Shown here: positions 18,658-27,461 of the stretch, piece by piece
Numbering within the stretch: the stretch's first letter is position 1
How the letters are laid out: each line of letters begins with the position of its first letter
Source of the DNA: Bacillus sp. AFS055030
GTDB lineage: Bacteria > Bacillota > Bacilli > Bacillales > Bacillaceae_G
Direction: 5' to 3'
Length of the DNA: 64,000 nucleotides
Assembly: GCF_002574545.1 (NCBI RefSeq)
Contig: NZ_NUGT01000016.1
Location: forward strand, 1-64,000
Notes under the pieces: model-generated
What the model was told of the DNA's origin: nothing
Databases searched by the model: none
Seen by the model: only the letters and a program-made list of their open reading frames with translations
Translations under genes and position numbers: made by a program

Positions 18658-19617
18658 ATGTCTAATATTAAAGAAATTGCGAGGATTGCCGGCGTTTCGG
18701 TTACAACAGTCTCACGAGTTTTAAATGATGAACCATATGTTAGTGAGGAAAAAAGAAAAGCAGTCTTAAATGCAATTGAGCAAACCAATTACCAACGAAA
18801 TCAAAATGCAGTCAATTTAAGTAAAGGTAAAACGAATTTAATTGGAGTAGTCATTCCGTTCTCGCACCATCCGTACTTTGGCTTGCTAATTGATGGGATT
18901 GCAAATGAGGCGATAAAAAATAATTATAAGCTCGTACTATTTCAATCAAATTACGAGGAGAAAAGAGAGATAGAAGCATTAGAGATGCTACAGCATAAAC
19001 AAATAGACTCACTCATTATCTGTTCTAGAATTTGTTCAATTGAAATGATTGAAGCGTATAAGCAATATGGACAGATCATTTTATTTGAAGATACGAGAAA
19101 TACAGGGATTTCTTCAACCTTTATCGATCATTACAATAGCTTCATGATTGCATTAGAATACTTATATAAAAAGGGTCATCGAAAAATCGGTTATTGCATT
19201 GGCCGAAGAACAGGCATGAATAGTAAGCAAAGAGAGACTGCCTATATTGATTTTCATAAGAAATATAATGAGTCAATAATTAGCGACTTCGTATTTGATA
19301 ATTGTTATTATTTCGAAGATGGTGAAAGAGTTGTCCAATCTTTGTTAAATTTAAAAGAGAGACCAACAGCTTTGTTAGTAACTAGTGATCAAGTAGCTGC
19401 TGGTGTGCAAACTTGTTGTAATGAACATGGAATAGTTATTCCTCGTGATTTAGCAATAATCGGGTTCGATAATCAACCAATTGCAAAAGTAATGAAGTTA
19501 ACTACAGTCGAAATTCCATTAAGGGAAGTGGGTAAGAAACTTTTTATTCAAGCGATTAATTCTGATGTTACACAAGAAGAAATTGCGTTTAAGTTAATTG
19601 AACGGCAGACCGTATAA
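18658..19617 (+). CDS. LacI-family transcriptional regulator
   Basis: A 319-residue regulator with the LacI DNA-binding helix-turn-helix at the extreme N terminus (IKEIARIAGVSVTTVSRVLN, residues 4-23) and a periplasmic-binding-protein-like ligand domain (LIGVVIPFSHHPYFGLLIDG, SLIICSR, DLAIIGFDN). It should bind a sugar or sugar phosphate and repress an operon. No carbohydrate genes are adjacent, so the target and ligand are unknown. It starts at ATG 18658 behind AAAAGGTGAG and has its own terminator. Confidence 0.9.
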   Translation: MSNIKEIARIAGVSVTTVSRVLNDEPYVSEEKRKAVLNAIEQTNYQRNQNAVNLSKGKTNLIGVVIPFSHHPYFGLLIDGIANEAIKNNYKLVLFQSNYEEKREIEALEMLQHKQIDSLIICSRICSIEMIEAYKQYGQIILFEDTRNTGISSTFIDHYNSFMIALEYLYKKGHRKIGYCIGRRTGMNSKQRETAYIDFHKKYNESIISDFVFDNCYYFEDGERVVQSLLNLKERPTALLVTSDQVAAGVQTCCNEHGIVIPRDLAIIGFDNQPIAKVMKLTTVEIPLREVGKKLFIQAINSDVTQEEIAFKLIERQTV

Positions 19618-19619
19618 AA

Positions 19620-19650
19620 AAAAGCTAGTGAGGAACTAGCTTTTTTTTAT
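19620..19650 (+). terminator. Bidirectional terminator
   Basis: AAAGCTAGT / ACTAGCTTT with a 5-base loop and eight T follows the lacI-type gene. The A-run on the other side may serve the lysR gene. Confidence 0.9.
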
Positions 19651-19755
19651 GGTTGAGGGATAGTGAAGTCCAAATATAGTCTCAAAATGTGGCCATAGTC
19701 AAAAAAATAACAAATTGTTCGTACTTTACCATGAGCATCTATTTCCAAAGAGAAA

Positions 19756-20655
19756 CTAGCTTTTGATCGACTGATTCCATAAATGTGATTGTTCTCTAAC
19801 AACTTCCATAAATTTTCTAGCAGCACGTGATTGCCATCTGTTTTTATGCCAAGACATAATCGTAGATACACTCCCTAAATTTGTATCCCAATTGATGACT
19901 TTTAGTTTTTGTTGCTTCATTTCATTTTGAACTGTTACGAGTGGGAGGATGGATATTCCAAGTCCACACATAACACATTGTTTAATTGCCTCAACACTCC
20001 AAAATTCCATTCCGGACTCAGTTGCGATTCCTTTACTTCTTAGGAATGCCTCAAAATAATCACGATAACTGCCTTGTTCTGTGAGAATGATATTTTCATT
20101 TGCATTTAGTGTAAACGATGAAAGTGTCCTAGTATCAGAAGATGGAGGTAGCAAAATGACAAGTGGTTCTTCTATTAGTGTTTCTGTATACAAATCAGAA
20201 TCTGTTAATGGTGCCTGTAGGAAAAAGCCAATATCCAAATCACCTCGACGTAATTCATCTTGCAATTCCCAACATGAACCAGATTTCATCATAATATTTA
20301 CTTTTGGATTTTCTAAACGAAAAGCTTGGATGATCTGTGGAAGACGATAGATTGTTAAAGATTCCGGGGCGCCAATTTTTAATGTGGTTACCTCTTCATT
20401 TTCCATTTGGAATACATCTTTTGCTTTTGAATAGAGTTGAATCATTTCAATGGCGTGAACTAAAAAGTTTTCACCGACTTCAGTCAGATAAACTTTTTTA
20501 CCTAAGCGGTCAAATAAAGGCACTCCTAATTCATGCTCAAGCGCTTGTATATGTGCAGTAACTGTAGATTGTGCATATCCGAGATGGACCGCAGCTTTTG
20601 AGAACCCGCCCATATCCACTATCGATTTAAACGTAATTAAATGACGGATTTCCAT
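19756..20655 (-). CDS. LysR-family transcriptional regulator
   Basis: A 299-residue LysR-type regulator. The winged helix-turn-helix occupies residues about 1-60 (FSKAAVHLGYAQSTVTAHIQ then LEHELGVPLFDRLGKKVYLT), followed by an effector domain starting at TLKIGAPESLTIYRLPQII. It is divergent from the permease gene at 20787, and the 131-bp gap holds two dyads, the classic arrangement in which a LysR protein controls its neighbour. The effector is probably the permease substrate or a related metabolite; this is inference. Confidence 0.92.
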   Translation of the reverse strand: MEIRHLITFKSIVDMGGFSKAAVHLGYAQSTVTAHIQALEHELGVPLFDRLGKKVYLTEVGENFLVHAIEMIQLYSKAKDVFQMENEEVTTLKIGAPESLTIYRLPQIIQAFRLENPKVNIMMKSGSCWELQDELRRGDLDIGFFLQAPLTDSDLYTETLIEEPLVILLPPSSDTRTLSSFTLNANENIILTEQGSYRDYFEAFLRSKGIATESGMEFWSVEAIKQCVMCGLGISILPLVTVQNEMKQQKLKVINWDTNLGSVSTIMSWHKNRWQSRAARKFMEVVREQSHLWNQSIKS

Positions 20656-20670
20656 TATAGCCTCCTAAGT

Positions 20671-20727
20671 ATCGGATTTACCGATGGTTTATATCGTAAC
20701 TATTCATTTTACCGATGAGAATTCGGT
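20671..20727. promoter_or_regulatory. Two LysR-type operator dyads
   Basis: ATCGG-N5-CCGAT (20671-20685) is a perfect 15-bp dyad. A second, ACCGA-N7-TCGGT (20711-20727), lies 40 bp on. A lone ATCG half site lies between. The layout of a recognition site plus an activation site fits a divergently acting LysR protein. Confidence 0.7.
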
Positions 20728-20786
20728 TCATATAATTAAAATATACGAGATGACAATTTGTTTCAATTACAATTGGAGGGATCTTT

Positions 20787-22052
20787 GTGGGGAATCGAAA
20801 AATTGGTTTTCTTTTGCTCAGTGGGTTAATGATTGGACCTATTTTAGGTTCGGGAATTATCATTTTACCACCTGCAGTGTATGTGGTTGCTGGTAATTAT
20901 GCTATTTTTGCATGGGTTATTATGCTTGGTTTAAGTTTAATATTTGCACTAATGTTTGGTAAGCTTAGTCTGCTTATTCCAGGAGATTCTGGAGTACCAT
21001 TGGCTGTTGAACGTGCTTTTGGTACACAAATAAAAAACCTCTCAGCTATTTTCTTTTTACTTGCAGTTTGTTTTGGACCAATTGCAGTTGCAGGTACAGC
21101 AGGGCATTACTTACAACTACTGACGAATCAAAGTTTCTTTAATGAAAAGTGGCTAGCTTTAGGAATACTTTGTTTTGTTTATATCATTTTAACTAGAAGC
21201 ATTGCTGATGTTGGAAAATTTGCCTTTTTTATGTCTAGTTTCATTGTAGTGACACTGATCGTTGGCAGTATTCATACATTATTTACAGTTAATGGGAGCT
21301 TTACTTTATCGAATCCAATTACCGTTTCTGATTTTGGAGAAAGTTTACTATTATTATTTTGGGCGTTAATCGGGTGGGAGGTCATCGGAAGTTATTCATT
21401 AGAAGTAAAAACTCCTGAACGAACAATTCCTAAAGCAGTTGTGTTAAGTTTCTCGATTATAGCAATAGTAAGTTTAACGGTTGCCTTTGCTTTTCAGTGG
21501 ATTCATTCTAAAAATGGAAATATGATGGATCAATCATTAGCACCGTTACTTCGTAGTTTATTTGGAAGTTGGTCAACTCCAATTATTTCATCAATTACAA
21601 TTGCACTTTGTATTAGTACGGTTCTCCTAGTAATAGGAGCAGTCTCAAGACTAATTGCCGATCAAGCTAAAAACGGTTTATTACCTTCATGGCTATCTTT
21701 TAAAAATAAAAATAATGTAGCAACTCGATCTTTACTTAGTTTGTTTTCTATTCACATAATTGTATTTTTCCTTTATTTTAATGACTTCCTAAGTATTCAA
21801 ACACTTGTAGCAATTGCAAATGCATTCTTCTTATGCAACGCTTTACTAGGAGTATTGGCATGCTTGCGATTATTTGATTCCATATTTTTTAAAATTGGTT
21901 CATTTATTCTAGCAATTTGCTTTTTAGGTATACTCTTATTTTCCTCACCAGTCATTCTAGTATTAATTATATTCGTTTCAGTGTATTTCATTTGGCTACA
22001 AAAAAGGGAATCAAAACAACATGAAAAAATTTTACAAGTTGGAAATGAATAA
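20787..22052 (+). CDS. APC-family amino-acid permease, YjeH-like
   Basis: A 421-residue permease with about 12 membrane segments. The N-terminal GPILGSGIIILPPAVY is the broken-helix substrate motif of APC transporters, and EVKTPERTIPKAVVLSF is the loop signature after helix 6. Length and pattern resemble YjeH-type neutral amino-acid exporters, though direction cannot be read from sequence. Translation starts at GTG 20787 behind TTGGAGGG. It is probably controlled by the divergent LysR protein. Confidence 0.85.
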   Translation: MGNRKIGFLLLSGLMIGPILGSGIIILPPAVYVVAGNYAIFAWVIMLGLSLIFALMFGKLSLLIPGDSGVPLAVERAFGTQIKNLSAIFFLLAVCFGPIAVAGTAGHYLQLLTNQSFFNEKWLALGILCFVYIILTRSIADVGKFAFFMSSFIVVTLIVGSIHTLFTVNGSFTLSNPITVSDFGESLLLLFWALIGWEVIGSYSLEVKTPERTIPKAVVLSFSIIAIVSLTVAFAFQWIHSKNGNMMDQSLAPLLRSLFGSWSTPIISSITIALCISTVLLVIGAVSRLIADQAKNGLLPSWLSFKNKNNVATRSLLSLFSIHIIVFFLYFNDFLSIQTLVAIANAFFLCNALLGVLACLRLFDSIFFKIGSFILAICFLGILLFSSPVILVLIIFVSVYFIWLQKRESKQHEKILQVGNE

Positions 22053-22054
22053 TG

Positions 22055-22085
22055 GAAACTTCTATAAAAATGAAGTTTCTTCTTT
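22055..22085 (+). terminator. Terminator after the YjeH-like permease
   Basis: GAAACTTC / GAAGTTTC with a 9-base loop is followed by TTCTTTT. Confidence 0.8.
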
Positions 22086-22695
22086 TAAACTAACTTTTTA
22101 TAATAATTCCTTGTAGTGCATATTTATTATTTGTTTGGAAGAATCCTTACACTAAAATTTCACAACATTTTTGCAATTTGATATATGACGAAACTATTTA
22201 TTTCTATTTAATTATTGCTTTTTTGGAGTGCAAAATGGACCTATTGTTAAAAAATCAAGTATTGTTTTGTAGTAATCAGGTTTATTTATTTCTAATTCTG
22301 ATATAAAGGACAATGCTTTAATAATCTAATTTTCAAGTGTTCTAGGAGCATTTTATTCCTATTGTAAAGAAATGATAAAAACTAATTTTATACTAGTGAA
22401 AAAACAAATTCAGGATTCCGTAAGTTTTACTTTCTATATTGGTTATACAATCATTTTTCTCTAATTACTTTAAAATAAATATTTATACAATTTTGTATTA
22501 GTTGTAACAAAGCATGATTATTTATTTAGTAAAATAATAAAATTCTTAACTAAATAGAGTGTGAAATTTTCCATATTTTATAAGGCTTTTAACATTAATT
22601 TTGTTTTTCTTTCAATTCGTTTAAAAGAAAATAGAATCTTAAATTCTTTACAATCAAATAATTGCTAGTTATAATGAAACCAAATTTGATAATTA
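22086..22695. other. AT-rich region without recognised gene
   Basis: About 600 bp of very AT-rich sequence between the permease terminator and the FMN riboswitch. Only very short ORFs occur, for example 23 codons from about 22234. The rib promoter should lie near its right end. No repeat or structured RNA was recognised. Confidence 0.6.
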
Positions 22696-22842
22696 GTGTC
22701 CTTCGGGGTCGGGTGAAATTCCCAACCGGCGGTGTTGTATATTTATATACTAAGCCCGTGAGCTTCATATAGATTTTTTATATGTTGCTGATCTAGTTAG
22801 AATCTAGAGCCGACAGTATAGTCTGGATGGGAGAAGGATGGA
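22696..22842 (+). promoter_or_regulatory. FMN riboswitch (RFN element)
   Basis: The conserved RFN blocks are all present: GTCCTTCGGGGTCGGGTGAA, ATTCCCAACCGGCGGT, AAGCCCGTGAGC, a variable arm, AGAGCCGACAGTATAGTCTG and GATGGGAGAAGGATG. It heads the riboflavin operon and, when FMN is bound, should favour the terminator at 23007. Confidence 0.97.
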
Positions 22843-23006
22843 GTGCATATACGGTATGTTTGTTTTCAAAAAATAATATCCGTATAGGCTTAGTTCGTTG
22901 TGCATAATTTAAATGTACAACAATAGACGTGCTACAATATTGTCGTTTAATAGCTCATATTGTATAAGCGTTTATTTAAGTATGCTTCCTTTCTTAAACA
23001 TCTATC

Positions 23007-23036
23007 GCCCCTTAGGAGTTTTCTAAGGGGCTTTTC
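23007..23036 (+). terminator. FMN-riboswitch terminator
   Basis: A perfect 9-bp stem GCCCCTTAG / CTAAGGGGC with a 7-base loop and a T-run lies 165 bp after the aptamer and before the first rib gene. Confidence 0.92.
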
Positions 23037-23074
23037 ACTTTTTCAAATTAATTTGAATTAGAAGGTGTGATAAG

Positions 23075-23146
23075 GTGGATCAACTATTTATGAAATTAGA
23101 GATGGGTCTACAAAATTATTTATCGGGCTTTTTCGAAATGAGGTGA
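23075..23146 (+). pseudogene. 23-codon ORF in the ribD position (ribD remnant or leader)
   Basis: A ribosome site (GAAGGTG) and GTG 23075 open a reading frame beginning MDQLFMKLEMGLQNYLSG, which resembles the start of RibD (a Met-x-x-x-x-Met-x-x-Ala-Leu helix). It stops after 23 codons at TGA 23144-23146, seven bases before ribE. Bacillus operons normally have ribD (about 360 codons) here. The simplest reading is an internal deletion that left the translation start and a short coupling ORF. It could also be an unrelated leader peptide. No deaminase zinc motif is present. Confidence 0.5.
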
Positions 23147-23152
23147 AATAAC

Positions 23153-23800
23153 TTGTTTACTGGAATCGTTGAAGAAATAGGAACAGTAAAAAATATCGTA
23201 AAAAAGGGTAAAACTTTAGTGCTAACAATTGGTGCATCAACCATTTTAGAGGATGTTCATCTAGGGGATAGCATCTCCGTAAATGGAGTTTGTTTAACCG
23301 TTACAGATTTTACTAAAAATGAATTTTCTGTTGATGTTATGCCTGAAACATTTCAAGCATCCAATCTAAGCTCATTGGGTTCTAGCCAAAAAGTAAATTT
23401 AGAGCGAGCAATGGCTGCAAATGGAAGGTTTGGTGGTCATATTGTATCGGGTCATATTGATGGAACAGGTAAAATCGTATCAGTTAAAGCAATGGAAAAT
23501 GCAGTAATTTATAAAATTAGTATTCCAAGTCAGTTTGCTAAATATTGCCTTCAAAAAGGTAGTATAACGATTGATGGTACAAGTTTAACAATATTTGAAG
23601 TTGAAACTGATATTGTAACGATTTCTTTAATTCCTCATACTCGTTCACATACGATTTTAGGCAGTAAAAAAGTTGGCGACATTGTAAATCTTGAGTTTGA
23701 TTTATTAGGTAAGTATGTCGAAAAAATGCTCGGTATGAGTGAGACGAAAAAGAGTACGGCAATAACAACTTCATTTTTATCTGAAAATGGCTATATATAA
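23153..23800 (+). CDS. ribE: Riboflavin synthase alpha chain RibE
   Basis: A 215-residue riboflavin synthase made of two lumazine-binding barrels. The first begins MFTGIVEEIG and contains SISVNGVCLTVT; the second has GHIVSGHIDGTG and SITIDGTSLTI. It converts two 6,7-dimethyl-8-ribityllumazine molecules to riboflavin plus the pyrimidine substrate. It starts at TTG 23153 with AGGTGA upstream that overlaps the stop of the 23-codon ORF, implying coupled translation. Controlled by the FMN riboswitch. Confidence 0.95.
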   Translation: MFTGIVEEIGTVKNIVKKGKTLVLTIGASTILEDVHLGDSISVNGVCLTVTDFTKNEFSVDVMPETFQASNLSSLGSSQKVNLERAMAANGRFGGHIVSGHIDGTGKIVSVKAMENAVIYKISIPSQFAKYCLQKGSITIDGTSLTIFEVETDIVTISLIPHTRSHTILGSKKVGDIVNLEFDLLGKYVEKMLGMSETKKSTAITTSFLSENGYI

Positions 23801-23812
23801 AGGAGTAAGATC

Positions 23813-25006
23813 ATGTTCTCTAAAATAGAAGAAGCAATTGAAGACTTGAAAAATGGGAAAATTATTATCGTTTGTGATGATGAAGATAGAGAGAATGAAG
23901 GAGATTTTGTTGTTATCGGAGAATTTGCAACTCCAGAAAATATCAACTTTATGGCAACACATGGTCGCGGATTAATTTGTGCGCCTGTTTCTGAAGAGAT
24001 TGCCAAAAGACTAGATTTACATGATATGGTAACAAAAAATACAGATTCTCATGGAACTGCCTTTACTGTGAGTATTGATCATATCGATTCTACTACTGGT
24101 ATCTCGGCATTTGAACGTTCACATACAGTTTTACAAATGTTAAATGATGAATCAACTGGATCAGATTTTAGAAGACCTGGACATATGTTTCCTCTAGTCG
24201 CTAAAAACGGAGGAGTTGTTGAGAGACCGGGCCATACGGAAGCAGCAGTAGATTTAGCACGAATGGCTGGATCAAAAGCAGTTGGTGTCATTTGTGAAAT
24301 TATGAATGATGATGGGACAATGGCAAGGGTACCGGATTTAATTCAAATCGCAAAAAAGTTTAATTTAAAAATGATTACAATTAAAGATTTAATTCATTAT
24401 AGACAAGAAACTGAACAACTTGTAAAAAGAGAAGTTGAAATTAAATTACCAACTGACTTCGGTGATTTCAAGATGATTGGTTATACAAATGAGATCGATG
24501 GTAAAGAGCATGTTGCGATTGTAAAAGGGAAAGTTGACGATGGTGAACCAGTACTTGTCCGTATTCATTCGGAATGTTTAACTGGAGATGTATTTGGCTC
24601 ATGTCGTTGTGATTGCGGACCTCAGTTGCAATCAACATTATCGATGATTGAAGAAGCAGGAAAAGGTGTCATTGTTTATATGCGACAAGAAGGCCGAGGG
24701 ATTGGCTTACTTAATAAGTTACGAGCATATAAGTTACAGGAAGAAGGCTTTGATACTGTTGAAGCAAATTTAAACTTAGGATTTGATTCAGATTTAAGAG
24801 ATTACGCGATTAGTGCCCAAATTATTAAAGATTTAGGTATCACGAATATCGAACTTGTAACGAACAATCCAGCTAAAATAGATGAATTAAAATCATATGG
24901 ATTACAAATAAATAATCGAGTACCGATACAAGCAGAAATGAAAAGTGAAAACGAAAAATATTTATATACAAAAATTGAAAAAATGGGACATTTATTAAAC
25001 TATTAA
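23813..25006 (+). CDS. ribBA: DHBP synthase / GTP cyclohydrolase II fusion RibBA
   Basis: A 397-residue bifunctional enzyme (called RibA in B. subtilis). The N-terminal half is 3,4-dihydroxy-2-butanone-4-phosphate synthase with [12 protein letters not shown] and HGRGLICAP, and RRPGHMFPL. The C-terminal half is GTP cyclohydrolase II with [18 protein letters not shown] (zinc cysteines), RQEGRGIGL and TNNPAK. It provides both starting branches of riboflavin synthesis. AAGGAGTAAG precedes the ATG, 12 bp after ribE. Confidence 0.96.
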   Translation: MFSKIEEAIEDLKNGKIIIVCDDEDRENEGDFVVIGEFATPENINFMATHGRGLICAPVSEEIAKRLDLHDMVTKNTDSHGTAFTVSIDHIDSTTGISAFERSHTVLQMLNDESTGSDFRRPGHMFPLVAKNGGVVERPGHTEAAVDLARMAGSKAVGVICEIMNDDGTMARVPDLIQIAKKFNLKMITIKDLIHYRQETEQLVKREVEIKLPTDFGDFKMIGYTNEIDGKEHVAIVKGKVDDGEPVLVRIHSECLTGDVFGSCRCDCGPQLQSTLSMIEEAGKGVIVYMRQEGRGIGLLNKLRAYKLQEEGFDTVEANLNLGFDSDLRDYAISAQIIKDLGITNIELVTNNPAKIDELKSYGLQINNRVPIQAEMKSENEKYLYTKIEKMGHLLNY

Positions 25007-25021
25007 TAGGGAGAGATAATC

Positions 25022-25483
25022 ATGAAATTCGAAGGAAATTTAGTAGGATCTGGACTTAAAGTTGCGGTAATCGTTGGACGTTTTAATGAATTTATTACAT
25101 CAAAACTACTTGGTGGTGCAGAAGATGCTCTTTATCGTCACGGTGTAGAAGAATCAGATGTTGATGTTATTTGGGTACCTGGAGCATTTGAAATTCCGTT
25201 AGTAGCAAAAAAACTTGCTGATTCAAAAAAATACGATGCAATCATTACACTAGGAACAGTTATTCGTGGGGCAACTACTCATTACGATTACGTATGTAAT
25301 GAAGTAGCAAAAGGTGTCGCTGCGATTACTTTACAAACTGGTATCCCTGTCATTTTTGGTGTATTAACAACAGAAAATATTGAACAAGCAATTGAAAGAG
25401 CTGGTACAAAAGCTGGTAATAAAGGTTGGGATGCTGGTATTTCAGCAATTGAGATGGCTAATTTATTAAGAACTTTAAACTAA
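25022..25483 (+). CDS. ribH: 6,7-dimethyl-8-ribityllumazine synthase RibH
   Basis: A 153-residue lumazine synthase that condenses the RibBA products and assembles into icosahedral shells. Family motifs are [37 protein letters not shown] (with the catalytic His) and [12 protein letters not shown]. It is the last gene of the operon, 15 bp after ribBA, behind AGGGAGAG. Confidence 0.97.
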   Translation: MKFEGNLVGSGLKVAVIVGRFNEFITSKLLGGAEDALYRHGVEESDVDVIWVPGAFEIPLVAKKLADSKKYDAIITLGTVIRGATTHYDYVCNEVAKGVAAITLQTGIPVIFGVLTTENIEQAIERAGTKAGNKGWDAGISAIEMANLLRTLN

Positions 25484-25527
25484 GTATAAATATATAAGTA
25501 TAAATATAATAGAAGAAACTGATTAAG

Positions 25528-25558
25528 GAGAGGTGAATTTTACCTCTCTTTTCTTTTT
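25528..25558 (+). terminator. Terminator of the rib operon
   Basis: GAGAGGT / ACCTCTC with a 6-7-base loop is followed by TTTTCTTTTT. Confidence 0.88.
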
Positions 25559-25664
25559 ACTAAAAAGGTTTTTTTATAAATTAAAGCGTCTGAATATTTG
25601 TTTAATCTTCTAGAAATATGGTAGTGTAAATTTTAGTAAAAGTTAGTTTGGAGGTGGAAATAAA

Positions 25665-26759
25665 ATGTTATTTTTTCTAATTTTTATATTGCTAGTTATC
25701 ATTGTAACAATATTTTTAAATACATATCCTCATTTTGGGAAGAAATATTCAAAGGATAAAATGGAGTCATTTAATGCCTTAGATCATTATAAAAATGGTA
25801 AGTTTATAAATCAAATTCCTACGAGTATGAGTATGGATTTTAAAACAAATATTTCAATGCTTAGAGACTTTGTTAAGAAAAATACGAACCGTACACCTAA
25901 AGCTGGGATCCCTATGGAGAGAATCGATGTTTCATTTTTCCATTCAAAAAATAACGACTCAAAAGTTACTTGGTTTGGGCATTCAGCTTTATTTATTCGA
26001 ATCGATGGAAAAAATATTTTAATTGATCCAATGTTTGGGAACGCACCAACCCCATTTCCGCAATTTGGTGGTAAAAGATATAGTGGAGGTTTACCTATTG
26101 AGATCAATGAATTACCAAAAATAGATGCTGTCATATTATCGCATGACCATTATGACCATCTAGATTACGGTACTATAAAAAAAATCAAACATAAAGTCGA
26201 TCGATTTATTGTTCCTCTTGGTGTAGGGAGTCACTTGATGAGCTGGGGGGTACCAATAGAGCGTATTTCTGAACATAACTGGTGGGATGAATTTAAATTT
26301 GATCAATTAACATTAGCCTGTACGCCAGCAAGACATTTTTCAGGAAGAAGCTTAACTGATCGCAACAATACATTGTGGTGTTCATGGGTCATCATTGGTG
26401 AGGATACGAAAATTTACTTTAGTGGAGATAGTGGTTATGCACCTCATTTCAAAGAAATAGGGGGAAAATATGGACCGTTCGATCTAGCTTTAATGGAATG
26501 TGGTCAATATGATAGACGATGGTCTGCCATCCATATGCTGCCTGAAGAAACAATTAAAGCTTTTATTGACGTAAAAGGTGAAGTTCTTGTACCAATTCAT
26601 TTTGGCGCTTTTACATTAGCATTTCATGACTGGAATGAACCAATTAATAGAGTTGTGGAGGCTGCTAAAGAACATGAAGTAAAGTATTCTACACCTAAAA
26701 TTGGTGAAACAATTAATATTAGTAAAGGCGAATATCCTAATTCTATTTGGTGGAAGTAG
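25665..26759 (+). CDS. Metallo-beta-lactamase-fold hydrolase, NAPE-PLD/UlaG-like, membrane anchored
   Basis: A 364-residue protein. Residues about 1-20 form one hydrophobic helix, an uncleaved anchor or signal. The catalytic domain starts at VTWFGHSALFIRIDG and has the metal motif SHDHYDHLD (residues about 163-171), a later His in PARHFSGRS, the Asp in YFSGDSGYAP, and the final His in VPIHFGAF. This pattern belongs to the N-acyl-phosphatidylethanolamine phospholipase D-like group. The bacterial substrate is unknown. GGAGGTGG precedes the ATG. No operon partner is evident. Confidence 0.8.
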   Translation: MLFFLIFILLVIIVTIFLNTYPHFGKKYSKDKMESFNALDHYKNGKFINQIPTSMSMDFKTNISMLRDFVKKNTNRTPKAGIPMERIDVSFFHSKNNDSKVTWFGHSALFIRIDGKNILIDPMFGNAPTPFPQFGGKRYSGGLPIEINELPKIDAVILSHDHYDHLDYGTIKKIKHKVDRFIVPLGVGSHLMSWGVPIERISEHNWWDEFKFDQLTLACTPARHFSGRSLTDRNNTLWCSWVIIGEDTKIYFSGDSGYAPHFKEIGGKYGPFDLALMECGQYDRRWSAIHMLPEETIKAFIDVKGEVLVPIHFGAFTLAFHDWNEPINRVVEAAKEHEVKYSTPKIGETINISKGEYPNSIWWK

Positions 26760-26838
26760 TAAATCTATTCGAAAAAAAAGGATTGCACCTTTGTTTCTAG
26801 AATAATTAATAAAACAATTTTTTGAGGAAGTGATGATT

Positions 26839-27315
26839 GTGGAAGCATTAAAAGAAAGTGCACAAAACGTACAAGATTTAATCATTGAGTTAGGTTATTC
26901 AAATAAAGTCATTGAACTACCAAATAGTGCAAGAACTGCTAAGGAAGCGGCTGATGCGTTAAATTGTGAAGTGGCTCAAATAGCAAAGTCTATTATATTC
27001 AGATTAGAAAGCTCAAATAGTCCTGTACTAATCGTAGCAAGTGGTATTAATCGAGTAAATGAGAAACAAATCGAGAAAATACTTAATGAAAAATTAGGTA
27101 AAGCAGATGCTGATTTTGTACGTGAACAAACAGGATTCGTAATTGGAGGGGTATCACCAATTGGTCATAAAAACAAAGTAATGACATTTATTGACGAGGA
27201 TCTATTACAGTATAAGGAAGTATGGGCTGCTGCTGGTCATCCAAAAGCAATATTTCAGTTAACACCTAATGAATTGATTGAGATGACAAAAGGTAAAGTT
27301 GTAAAAATTAAATAA
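26839..27315 (+). CDS. YbaK/ProX-type aminoacyl-tRNA deacylase
   Basis: A protein of about 158 residues in the YbaK/EbsC/ProXp editing family, which hydrolyses mischarged tRNAs. Supporting segments are TAKEAADALNCEVAQIAKSI (the conserved Lys in the catalytic site), GGVSPIGHKNKVMTFIDEDL and WAAAGHPKAIFQLTP. GTG 26839 is chosen because GAGGAAGTGAT, a near-complete anti-16S match, lies eight bases upstream; GTG 26830 and ATG 26833 are inside that site. The specific tRNA (Cys-tRNA-Pro or Ala-tRNA-Pro) is not predictable here. Confidence 0.85.
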   Translation: MEALKESAQNVQDLIIELGYSNKVIELPNSARTAKEAADALNCEVAQIAKSIIFRLESSNSPVLIVASGINRVNEKQIEKILNEKLGKADADFVREQTGFVIGGVSPIGHKNKVMTFIDEDLLQYKEVWAAAGHPKAIFQLTPNELIEMTKGKVVKIK

Positions 27316-27341
27316 TAGAAAGCTTAAACTTTCATTATTTT

Positions 27342-27395
27342 AGGCACATTCAAGTGTAATAAATCAGATTTTGATTTACTATACTTAAATGTGTC
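27342..27395. repeat. Long imperfect inverted repeat
   Basis: GGCACATT-c-AAGT-g-TA... pairs with ...TA-t-ACTT-a-AATGTGTC over about 24 bp each side with a 4-5-base loop. It lies between the deacylase gene and the next ORF. It may act as a terminator, although the T-run is poor, or be a small mobile hairpin element. Confidence 0.6.
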
Positions 27396-27461
27396 TATTT
27401 GCATTGGGAATTTTTACCTCATAATCAAAAGTATGTCAGATTAAATTCGAGGGAAAGTGAG

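Noticed and set aside
19647-19871. 74-codon minus-strand frame after the lysR gene
   Set aside because: It overlaps the LysR C terminus in another frame, lacks a ribosome site and reaches into the terminator.
22234-22305. 23-codon frame in the long gap before the FMN riboswitch
   Set aside because: GGAGTG precedes its ATG, but composition is that of the AT-rich spacer and no feature of the peptide is recognisable.
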